Source: Phycisphaerales bacterium
GTDB taxonomy: Bacteria > Planctomycetota > Phycisphaerae > UBA1845 > UTPLA1
DNA length: 64,000 bases
Direction: 5' to 3'
Assembly: GCA_020639075.1 (NCBI GenBank)
Contig: JACKHI010000001.1
Span: 4,402,001-4,466,000, forward strand
Shown here: positions 16,946-24,118 of the stretch, one piece after another
How positions within the stretch are numbered: position 1 is the stretch's first letter
Layout: each line of letters begins with the position of its first letter
Position numbers and translations under genes: made by a program
Notes under the pieces: generated by a model
Told to the model about the DNA's origin: nothing
Database searches by the model: none
Seen by the model: only the letters and a program-made list of their open reading frames with translations

Positions 16946-17425
16946 ATGCATTTGAGCCAGACGAGTTTGATCCGGCTGGCGGCGGGGGAATTGCCGCCGG
17001 ACGAGCAACAGGAGGCAGAGCGCCATCTTGGTGCCTGCGCGCCCTGTCGGCAGGCGTTCGAAGGCGTTCGCGATGTCCGCGACGTGCTGAGTGAGTGGTC
17101 GATCGACTGCGCGTCGCGTGATACGTGGGAGGGGATCGAGCGAGCGCTCGACGATCGGGCGGTGATTCGACCTACGTGGGCATGGGGGCGTCGGCTCAGT
17201 CGAATTGCCGCCGCGATCGCGCTGGGTGTGGGAACGGGCTATGGCGCCGGCTGGCTGGCGAAGCCGCATGGCACGCATCTGATTGCGGATTTGCCGGTGG
17301 CCAGCGCCGACGAAGCGCTCGCCGCCGTCGGGTTTGACGCGATCGAATCACCATCGGCGACAGGTCTATTTTCCGTCATGACGCCGGAATCGGCGGACGA
17401 GCTTGATGCGGAGGCGACGCCATGA
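16946..17425 (+). CDS. Zinc-finger anti-sigma factor
   Basis: Membrane anti-sigma factor (159 aa). The N-terminal ZAS-type finger has H27-x3-C31-x2-C34 (HLGACAPC). It is followed by a linker and one transmembrane helix near 88-108 (IAAAIALGVGTGYGAGWLA), so the C-terminal 50 residues lie outside the cytoplasm. It would hold the neighbouring ECF factor inactive until an envelope signal arrives. Its stop overlaps the next start by 4 nt (ATGA), so the sensor-like gene is translationally coupled. Confidence 0.88.
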   Translation: MHLSQTSLIRLAAGELPPDEQQEAERHLGACAPCRQAFEGVRDVRDVLSEWSIDCASRDTWEGIERALDDRAVIRPTWAWGRRLSRIAAAIALGVGTGYGAGWLAKPHGTHLIADLPVASADEALAAVGFDAIESPSATGLFSVMTPESADELDAEATP

Positions 17426-18039
17426 AATCGCGAGGCAGAGGGACGCTCGGCATCGTCTTCGCAGTCTGCACGCTCGGCGGCTTTATGGCGGCGTATGCGT
17501 GGCAGCCCGGCGGCGGCCGGTCGGAGGATACAAGCAGCCAAAGCGAGCCGCTGCGTGCGCTGGGCGGTTGGCTCCGCCTGATGCCGGATCAGTTTGCCGA
17601 GATTGCGAAAGTCGATCCGACATTCGCAACAGAACGCGACGAGATGGAGGCGGATCTTGCGGCTGAGCGCGAGCGATTGGCGTCGATGTTCGAGAACGCG
17701 ACGGCGAGCGATGAGGCGATCATGGCCCAAGTGGAAAAAGTCATCGAGATTCACGACACGCTCGAACGCCGAGTCGCGAACTATCTGCTGGCGCTGCGAC
17801 CCCATTTGACGAGCGCGCAACGGGCGAAGTTGTTCGAGTTGTGCGGAAAAGAAGTGCGACAGGCCGCGGGTTGGCGACGGGGCGGCGGCAACGGTTACGG
17901 CGGGCCCCCGCCGGGGCGCGGGCCGGGATCGAGCGGCGGCGCAGGCGCCGGTCGTGGTCGTGGACAGGGTCCGCCGTGGGCGGAATCGGGCGGGGATAAC
18001 AACGGCGCGCGACGGGGACCGCCGGGGGGCGGGCGCTGA
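17422..18039 (+). CDS. Periplasmic CpxP/ZraP-like sensor or chaperone
   Basis: Exported or membrane-anchored protein (205 aa). The N-terminal hydrophobic segment (GIVFAVCTLGGFMAAYAW) is followed by a helical domain containing MEADLAAERERLASMF and LTSAQRAKLFELC. This is the LTxxQ-like pattern of Spy/CpxP/CnrX-type periplasmic helical hairpins that sense misfolding or metals. The C-terminal 60 residues are Gly/Pro/Arg-rich and probably disordered. It overlaps the anti-sigma gene by 4 nt. By analogy with CnrYXH-type systems it may relay the signal to the anti-sigma factor; that role is inferred. Confidence 0.72.
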   Translation: MKSRGRGTLGIVFAVCTLGGFMAAYAWQPGGGRSEDTSSQSEPLRALGGWLRLMPDQFAEIAKVDPTFATERDEMEADLAAERERLASMFENATASDEAIMAQVEKVIEIHDTLERRVANYLLALRPHLTSAQRAKLFELCGKEVRQAAGWRRGGGNGYGGPPPGRGPGSSGGAGAGRGRGQGPPWAESGGDNNGARRGPPGGGR

Positions 18040-18050
18040 GTCGCACGCGA

Positions 18051-19187
18051 TCAGTTCGACATTCCTCGCCGCGTCACAAGGTACGTTGCGAAACTCCCCA
18101 GCCAATGGCCCCCTTCGTATTCCTGATGCTTCAGCGCTTCGAGGGCTGCCTTGCGATGGAGCGCTGCCGTCTTGCGAATGCCCTCGATGCGCGGATCGCC
18201 GATCGGCAATCCCGCGGCGATGCCTTCGAGCATCCATGCGCGGGATGAATTCAAGCCATCCAGATGCACGAGATGGCCGTCGCTTCGATCGGTGACGACG
18301 GCGATCGGCAGCCAGTTCGCCGAGCCGTCGACGGGGAGTTCTGGCAGGAACGCGCCGAGCCATGCCGCGAATTCGACGGGTTTCAGAATGCGGCGCATGA
18401 CGTCGGCTTCGGCGATCGCGGGCGAAAGGAAGTCGTGTCCGCTGGGTTCGAAGGCGAGGTTCGCACCGCGATCGCGCAGATAGAAGTGTCGGGCGCGCTC
18501 TTCAACGAGCCGGAGCACGTCGTTGTTGCCTCGACGCTTTGCCCAGTCATAAATGAGCCCCAATGCGAATGCCGTCTGGTCGTGCGTGCCCGTGCGGACG
18601 GGATGCGAGAGTTTCGGCAGCCAGTCCGTGAGTCGTTTGACTGCAATGGCTTCGAGCGGTTCGAGTGTTGCGGCCCAATCGCGGGCCTGTGGATCATCCC
18701 ATTCGTGGAGTTCCGCCGAGAGTTGGAGAAACCACGCCAGGCCATAAGGCCGTTCGAAACTGTTGCGCCCCTTGCCCGAAATGTATGCGACTTCGCCGGC
18801 GACGTTGTCTTTCGTGAAGCTCTCGGCGATTAGTGCGCGGGCGCGATCGGCGAAAGGCGCTTCGGGATAGAGGCGGATCAGGCGCACGAGCATCCAATGA
18901 CCATGAACGGCGGAGTGCCAGTCGAAACAGCCGTAGAAGATGGGCGTGAGTTGGCGGGGCGTCTGCGCGTCGGCGTCGGAATTGAGGACGTGCGAAAGTT
19001 TGTAGGGATAGGGTTTGTGCACGCAGTCCATCGCCATGTCGGCGAAGGGTGTGACGAGGGCGAGATTGTCGGCGATGTCCTGTGAAGGTTCGTCCGCGCG
19101 GACAGGCATTCGTGCAATGCAGGCGCATGCAATCGCGAGAGACACGACAGTCGATTTGAATTGATGGCGATAGCGGGACCGTTTCAT
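18051..19187 (-). CDS. DUF2891 family exported protein
   Basis: Member of the DUF2891 family (378 aa). The N-terminal signal peptide (VVSLAIACACIARMPVRADEP) indicates export. The diagnostic motif is IFYGCFDWHSAVHGHWMLVRL, followed by RPYGLAWFLQLSAELHEW, GTHDQTAFALGL, and near the C-terminus LNSSRAWMLEGIA and EGGHWLGSFATYL. The helical repeats resemble an alpha/alpha-barrel, and family members are suspected glycan-active enzymes, but no reaction is established. It converges with the CpxP-like gene (11 nt between stops). Confidence 0.88.
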   Translation of the reverse strand: MKRSRYRHQFKSTVVSLAIACACIARMPVRADEPSQDIADNLALVTPFADMAMDCVHKPYPYKLSHVLNSDADAQTPRQLTPIFYGCFDWHSAVHGHWMLVRLIRLYPEAPFADRARALIAESFTKDNVAGEVAYISGKGRNSFERPYGLAWFLQLSAELHEWDDPQARDWAATLEPLEAIAVKRLTDWLPKLSHPVRTGTHDQTAFALGLIYDWAKRRGNNDVLRLVEERARHFYLRDRGANLAFEPSGHDFLSPAIAEADVMRRILKPVEFAAWLGAFLPELPVDGSANWLPIAVVTDRSDGHLVHLDGLNSSRAWMLEGIAAGLPIGDPRIEGIRKTAALHRKAALEALKHQEYEGGHWLGSFATYLVTRRGMSN

Positions 19188-19367
19188 CTTGACTCCGGAT
19201 TTCGTTGGGCATCGTTTGATGCGTCGTTGAGCGATCGTCCGATCAGAGCCGCGTCTGTAAAGGAGCGGGACCGGTGTACGCTCGTCCTTTCGCGCGTCCT
19301 TGAGAAAAATGTAATCGCGATACCTCCCGTGCTGTAGAAGCCGGATGATAGCCTCTCGGGGCGTTCT

Positions 19368-20792
19368 TCATATCAGGCCGGCGCCCTGAAACAGCAGGAT
19401 CAAGATTCCAATCGCCACCGGCGCCGTCGCGCAGTCGATGATGCGATCGCCCCTGGAGCGACTGTCGTCAATCATCTCGATCAGTGCGGCGTCGACGATG
19501 ACATTGCGCTTCGGACTTCTTGGATCGTATAGCACGGTTACGCAATCGGTTGCGGCGGTTTGCGTCCTAACTCGGCGACGTTTTCCCTTGGCGGGGGCGG
19601 TGTATTGCAAAGCCGAGTACGTGTTTCCGGCGACGTCGAATTGATAATTCGTTACGAGCGTCGCCGCCTGTATTTCATCGTCGGGTGCTTTGCTTTGCGT
19701 GTTCCACCGCGCCGGCGCGGCGCGACCGCGTTTCAGCAGTTTCAACACGCCGTAGTTCCGACGGTACATGAGAAGAAGCCCGAGGCCGAGGAGCAACAGA
19801 ACGCCGAGCGGAATGGCGCTGTGCCACCACGTGAAGCCGGAGCGGCGAGCGCCGGGGATGACGCCGTGGCCCGGGTCGGATGGATCGAACGAGACGGTTA
19901 CGGCATCGCCCTCGCTGAATTCGTCGCCGCGGACGTAGCTGTCGTTTTCGTACGACGTGTCGTCGACGACATAGGCGACTTTGACCTTGTAAATGTCGAC
20001 GCCGAGTTCGCGCTGGTCGATTTCGCGCGAATCAAGCACGCGCCCGTCGGTTGTTCTCTGCGAGCTGTTCCATTGGAATAGACGAGCATAGGAAGCGGGC
20101 CCGTCCAGGATGATGAAAACGTATGCGAATCCGACAACGAACAGCCAGACGAGCTGGGCGGATGTCGGACCGGTCAGGACGGACAACTGCGTCAACAGCG
20201 GAAGCCGGCGCGGTAGCGGACGGCCGGCAAGCTGCGCAGTCGCGGATTCGACGTCGGTCGCCGCCCCGCGCTTTTCGCCGACCAAGCTGCCGATCAATGC
20301 GAAACAGAAGCCGAGACCGACGCATGTGAAGGGAAAGGCGAGCAGCCACATGCGGCGCGGCGCGTCGGCCCCGTGTTCTCGATCGAAGACGGAGCGGGTC
20401 GGATCGGCGGGATCGACGAAACAGACGGCCTGCGTGCCGACTGAATGCCGTCGGTGTATTGCCTCCTCGAATTCGTCGTCGTCGCCCATGCGTCCAATGA
20501 TCGGATCGAGGTTGTCGCCGTGATATTCGCGTCCGTCGATTTCGTATCGATACGCGAACTGCAACGATGAATCGTCGTCGCTGTCCGTAACGAATTCGCA
20601 GCGTTCGATCGTGCAAGGCGTCTCGATCCAGGTCCTGGCGTCCTGCAGATTGCGGAGCGACAGATGTCGGACGTAATGCAACCCGCCGCCAGCCGCCAGC
20701 GACGCGACGGCAATGATGAGGAGCGCGAGCGTCGCGCCGACGGAGCGGCCGGACGATGGATCCGTATCGCGATGTTGGCCTCCGCCGCTCAT
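19368..20792 (-). CDS. DUF3592 membrane protein
   Basis: Membrane protein (474 aa) with duplicated DUF3592-type extracytoplasmic domains. Visible segments are WIETPCTIERCEFVTDSD..LQFAYRYEIDGREYHGD and later DGRVLDSREIDQRELG..KVKVAYVVDDTSYENDSY. Each is followed by a VCFVDPADPTRSVF / VSFDPSDPGHGV motif. A third, shorter copy (LVTNYQFDVAGNTYSAL...VLYDPRSPKRNV) lies near the C-terminus. About five to six hydrophobic helices separate the copies. The start at 20792 gives MSGGGQHRD; the longer frame is not supported. Function unknown. Three copies in one chain is more than the usual single domain. Confidence 0.8.
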   Translation of the reverse strand: MSGGGQHRDTDPSSGRSVGATLALLIIAVASLAAGGGLHYVRHLSLRNLQDARTWIETPCTIERCEFVTDSDDDSSLQFAYRYEIDGREYHGDNLDPIIGRMGDDDEFEEAIHRRHSVGTQAVCFVDPADPTRSVFDREHGADAPRRMWLLAFPFTCVGLGFCFALIGSLVGEKRGAATDVESATAQLAGRPLPRRLPLLTQLSVLTGPTSAQLVWLFVVGFAYVFIILDGPASYARLFQWNSSQRTTDGRVLDSREIDQRELGVDIYKVKVAYVVDDTSYENDSYVRGDEFSEGDAVTVSFDPSDPGHGVIPGARRSGFTWWHSAIPLGVLLLLGLGLLLMYRRNYGVLKLLKRGRAAPARWNTQSKAPDDEIQAATLVTNYQFDVAGNTYSALQYTAPAKGKRRRVRTQTAATDCVTVLYDPRSPKRNVIVDAALIEMIDDSRSRGDRIIDCATAPVAIGILILLFQGAGLI

Positions 20793-21260
20793 GCCTGCAC
20801 GTGCCTCCTGTGACGTCGCAACACGATGATCGAGACCTTTCCTTACGCGGAGCGCGGAGACAGAACCACAGACGACGGCCGGTCCGAGTGCCGCGGTTAT
20901 CCGCGACAGGTGGTTCGGACGCCGGTTTTGCACAATTTGCGCCAAATTGCACCTTGTGCATTCTGGCGCAAGCGGAACAAAGTCCGCGTGGACAGGGAGT
21001 TAACCGGTGCAAACGACGAAACGCAAATTCGGCGTCCGGCTCGCCATCGTCCGCCACGACGCGCCGGGCATGTCCGCGCAGTCGCAAGCGGTTGTCCTGT
21101 CGATGTTTGCTTGTCAAATCACGGCGGCCCGCGCAATTCGTCTTGCCGTTATTCCGGACACGAATGTCCGGAATACTAGAATATTCTCGTATCACGTCAG
21201 CCAACGCCCCCGTCGTCGTCGCATTAGCGATGGAAACATTGCATTTGGAGGTGCAGGCTC
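20793..21260. promoter_or_regulatory. Intergenic region with two strong inverted repeats
   Basis: A 468-nt divergent spacer. It holds TTGCGCCA (20937-20944) paired with TGGCGCAA (20964-20971), enclosing a smaller TGCAC/GTGCA hairpin. It also holds a perfect 10-bp palindrome ATTCCGGACA-CGAA-TGTCCGGAAT (21151-21174), 87 nt before the gene at 21261. Neither is followed by a T-run, so they look like operators or leader structures rather than terminators. Confidence 0.5.
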
Positions 21261-22814
21261 ATGTTCAAACATCACATGAAGACGGCGGTTTGGGGTCGAT
21301 GGTCGGCCCTGTGTCTCGCGGCGATTCTCGTGACGGCGATGGCCGGTGATTGCCCGATGAACGGCGATCCGACGGGCGATCCGAATCCCAATGGGAACAG
21401 CAACACGAACACCAATGGGAATGGGAACGGCAACACGAACACGAACGGGAATGACAATTCGAACGGACCGAACAACTCGAACAGCCCGGCCGTCAAAACA
21501 CAGATCACGCTCGGATCGAGCGGGAAGATCGATATCGGCGACGATCTGATCGTATTCGGCGTCGGATCGGATGAGGCGGCCGTTTCGTCGAACCAGGAGG
21601 CGGGCGTTCACTATCTCCATCCGTCGACGGCGACGAGCGCGACGACGGCGGGTACGACGATTCCCAACAGCGCCAGTCTGTTCGGCACGCGCGACTTCGT
21701 CGTAGCGGGGAAGAAGGTCGTTCTGGTTCGCAGTACAGGCGCCGTGTCGATCTACGATACGGAATTGGAGAGCCTGACGGATATTTCCTCGACGGGCGTC
21801 AATGTCGATCCAATGGTCGAGGCGAACATTCCGGGGCAGATGCGAGCGGATGGCGCGTATGTCGCGACGATCAACAACGAAAGCGTCGTCGGCGACGGAA
21901 ACGTCATCAAAGTGATCGACACCTCCGGCACGACGCCGACGGTTATCACCTTCCCGAATCCGCCGGATGCGCTCAGCAATCCGGAGACGACGTTCGAGCA
22001 GGTCGATATCGACGCTGCGACGATGCGCGTTGCGGCCGTGAGCGACAATGACATCATCTACGTGTTCGACATCCAGGCGCCGAATGCGGCGGCTGTTCAG
22101 ATCGACCTCGGCATCGCCACCGATCGCGGCGGCTTCGACGGACGATCGCAGATCCAGTTCGACAACGGGTACATTCTCTATCATCAGTTTCCGAATATCG
22201 GCGACAAGCTGCCGGGCATGGGCGACAATCACGCGGCGATCATCAACGTGGATACCGACACGATCACGGTGTTTGACGAGAACCCGACGACGGCGAATAC
22301 GCCGTTGGCGTTGAAGAGCGACAGCTATTGCTACTTCCTGTGGCGGGAGAGCGCCGACGCGGGTGATGAAAACAACAGCTATCGCAGCGCCATCGGTGTG
22401 ATGGCCGACGCACCGGGGGCGACGCTGGCGAGCCAGTCGGATCGCTACGCGTTTCGCTCGACGACGATCGACACCAGCGCGGGCAGCACGGTCATTCCGA
22501 TCGAGGACTGTCTCGATCAGAAGCTGATCGGCTACGGCGCGACCTGCAGCGTCACGCCCGACGGCTCGCGATGGTTCATTGCCGGCTGGGGCCCCGTCCA
22601 TCGCAACTTCGACTACGTGCAGATGAGCACGGGCGGCGTGTTCACCGACTTCGCCGATCCCGAAGGCGACACCCTGACGGGTGCGCTCATGGGCAGCGAC
22701 ATCGTGACGTCGAACGACGCCGCCGCGTTCCGCGCATTGCGGCAGGACGAGAGCTCCGGCTGTCTGACGGATGACGAGTGGGTGCTGGGGTTCATCGTGT
22801 TCGATCGGCTGTAG
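21261..22814 (+). CDS. Exported beta-propeller-like protein with Asn/Gly linker
   Basis: Exported protein (517 aa). A signal peptide (WSALCLAAILVTAMAGDC, possibly a lipoprotein lipobox AGDC) is followed by a low-complexity Asn/Thr/Gly linker (residues about 30-75). The globular domain has repeated beta-rich segments such as FVVAGKKVVLVRSTGAVSIYDTE, YVATINNES and MRVAAVSDNDIIYVFDI, which suggest a propeller. There are no catalytic motifs. GGAGG lies 9 nt before the ATG at 21261; a second ATG is at 21276. A strong hairpin terminator follows. Surface lipoprotein of unknown function is the best description. Confidence 0.72.
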   Translation: MFKHHMKTAVWGRWSALCLAAILVTAMAGDCPMNGDPTGDPNPNGNSNTNTNGNGNGNTNTNGNDNSNGPNNSNSPAVKTQITLGSSGKIDIGDDLIVFGVGSDEAAVSSNQEAGVHYLHPSTATSATTAGTTIPNSASLFGTRDFVVAGKKVVLVRSTGAVSIYDTELESLTDISSTGVNVDPMVEANIPGQMRADGAYVATINNESVVGDGNVIKVIDTSGTTPTVITFPNPPDALSNPETTFEQVDIDAATMRVAAVSDNDIIYVFDIQAPNAAAVQIDLGIATDRGGFDGRSQIQFDNGYILYHQFPNIGDKLPGMGDNHAAIINVDTDTITVFDENPTTANTPLALKSDSYCYFLWRESADAGDENNSYRSAIGVMADAPGATLASQSDRYAFRSTTIDTSAGSTVIPIEDCLDQKLIGYGATCSVTPDGSRWFIAGWGPVHRNFDYVQMSTGGVFTDFADPEGDTLTGALMGSDIVTSNDAAAFRALRQDESSGCLTDDEWVLGFIVFDRL

Positions 22815-22875
22815 TTGGAGCGCGGGCAAGATTGAAGATGGTTCGCAGTGGCGCGGTCGGTACTGCGAACGATGA

Positions 22876-22911
22876 GAACGCGGCGTCGGAGGTATCCGGC
22901 GCCGCGTTCTT
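22876..22911 (+). terminator. Terminator hairpin after the exported propeller-like gene
   Basis: GAACGCGGCGTCGG (22876-22889) pairs with CCGGCGCCGCGTTC (22896-22909), 13 of 14 positions, loop AGGTAT, followed by TTAT. It lies 62 nt after the stop. The T-tract is short. Confidence 0.5.
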
Positions 22912-22942
22912 ATCGCCGTGTTTGTTTCGCGTGCTGAGGGCT

Positions 22943-23008
22943 TACTCGACTCCTGCACTGCTGACACAGCAGTGGCACCCGGCACTGGGTGGCCAGCACC
23001 CAGTGGCA
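22943..23008 (-). repeat. Two family B hairpins
   Basis: CACTGCTG-ACA-CAGCAGTG followed by GGCACCC, then CACTGGGTG-GCCAG-CACCCAGTG followed by GGCACG. This is the same fixed flank (GGGTGCC read on the minus strand) with two different stems side by side. They lie just outside the 3' end of the minus-strand gene at 23016. Confidence 0.85.
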
Positions 23009-23015
23009 CGCGGTA

Positions 23016-23924
23016 TCAGGAGAAGTCGTCTTCTTCCATGACGGCGGCGATGTCTTCGACTTCCGTTGTGGCGAGGACTTCGAGGATGTGGTCGACGTCG
23101 TGGCGGAAGAACCAGAGGAACGGAACGTTCGGGATGCGCATGACGATGTTCTTTTGTGAGTCGAGGACGATGACGTCGCCGGCGCCGAGGCCGAGGAAGA
23201 CTTCGGCGATGTCGCGCCAGTCGCGCTTGATGCGTTTGGCGGCGCGGGGAAGCGAGTCGCTTGTGCGGAAAGCGCGCTTGTGCGTGATCTCGCGGGTGGT
23301 GATTTCGTAGCGACCGTCGAACCAGGCGACGATGACGACGCCGACGAGGATGATGAAGATGACCACGCTGAAGACATTCGCCGTCCCGGGATCGAACTGG
23401 ACGTTCTGTCTTGCGAAGAAATCGCGGATGTCCGAAAGGACGGGCCAGTTCTTCTGAGATTCGAGGATGAAGCCCAACATCCAGCAGATGAGGACCAATC
23501 CGGCGACGACCAGCGCTCGATTGCGATCGAGATCCGCGGCGACAGTAATCAGGACGATCAGAACAACAGTGATCCACGCCCAGCCAAGCACTTCGGGTTG
23601 AATGATCTTCTGCGTCAGTATGCCGAACCAGCCCATGGCCATGATCGGCCACATGTACATCAGCGGCGAGAAGCTCGTGAAGAAGACTTTCGGGTTGCCG
23701 CGCTCGTGACTGACGCGGAAGACCAGTGGTCGGAACATGATCTTCAAGGGCCAGATGAGGACGTGGAAGATCGTACCGATGACGCGACCGACGCCGGATT
23801 CCTTTTCGTGGGTCGTGGAGACGGCCGGTTTCGGCGCGGCGGGATCGGGATGCGGTTTTGTTGCTGCCGGCGCCGGCGTCGGGTCCGGCGTAGGTTCGAC
23901 TGGCGTATTCGGCCCATCAGACAT
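23016..23924 (-). CDS. Membrane protein with PH-like C-terminal domain
   Basis: Unrecognised membrane protein (302 aa). Residues 1-45 are Pro/Thr/Ala-rich and cytoplasmic. Hydrophobic stretches follow near 55-75, 90-110, 115-130, 140-155 and 190-210. The C-terminal 95 residues (DGRYEITTREITHKRAFRTS ... IRDFFARQ upstream, ending FFRHDVDHILEVLATTEVED) resemble a bacterial PH-type domain. The ATG at 23924 has GAGGAG about 10 nt upstream, and a TATAAT on the minus strand at 23958-23963 could be its -10 box. Function unknown. Confidence 0.7.
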   Translation of the reverse strand: MSDGPNTPVEPTPDPTPAPAATKPHPDPAAPKPAVSTTHEKESGVGRVIGTIFHVLIWPLKIMFRPLVFRVSHERGNPKVFFTSFSPLMYMWPIMAMGWFGILTQKIIQPEVLGWAWITVVLIVLITVAADLDRNRALVVAGLVLICWMLGFILESQKNWPVLSDIRDFFARQNVQFDPGTANVFSVVIFIILVGVVIVAWFDGRYEITTREITHKRAFRTSDSLPRAAKRIKRDWRDIAEVFLGLGAGDVIVLDSQKNIVMRIPNVPFLWFFRHDVDHILEVLATTEVEDIAAVMEEDDFS

Positions 23925-24073
23925 ATCGCGTGCTCCTCTCGGTTCTGGCCTGGGCGGATTATATCGGCAAAGCGCGTGCAGTTCGATGCGCCTGACAAGA
24001 GAGACTTGTATAACAAGTGAACGCGTTTGTAATCGGTGTTCACAAAGAGCGACTGAATCCGCTCCGTTTCGCA

Positions 24074-24110
24074 ATCATCGGGACTCCGGGATTCAAAACC
24101 CGGCCGCTCG
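24074..24110 (-). repeat. Degenerate family A-like hairpin
   Basis: ATCATCG flank with stem CCGGGATT-CA-AAACCCGG and a GGCCGCTCG end. It resembles the family A variant copies at 54412 and 63266. It was first suspected to be a tRNA T-arm, but no acceptor or anticodon arms surround it. It lies 9 nt from the 3' end of the E1 gene. Confidence 0.5.
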
Positions 24111-24118
24111 TACCGATG

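Noticed and set aside
21192..23009. Long minus-strand frame of 605 codons opposite the exported propeller-like gene
   Set aside because: Extremely Arg/Asp/Ala-rich, no fold pattern, fully antisense to a gene with signal peptide, SD and terminator; a GC-rich shadow frame.
23280..24020. Plus-strand frame of 246 codons opposite the PH-like membrane protein
   Set aside because: Asp/Arg-rich antisense composition, no start signal; the opposite strand has a clear membrane protein with SD and -10 box.
24040..24115. Possible tRNA because of CCGGGATTCAAAACCCGG near 24091
   Set aside because: No acceptor stem, D-arm or anticodon arm around it. It fits the degenerate family A hairpin better.
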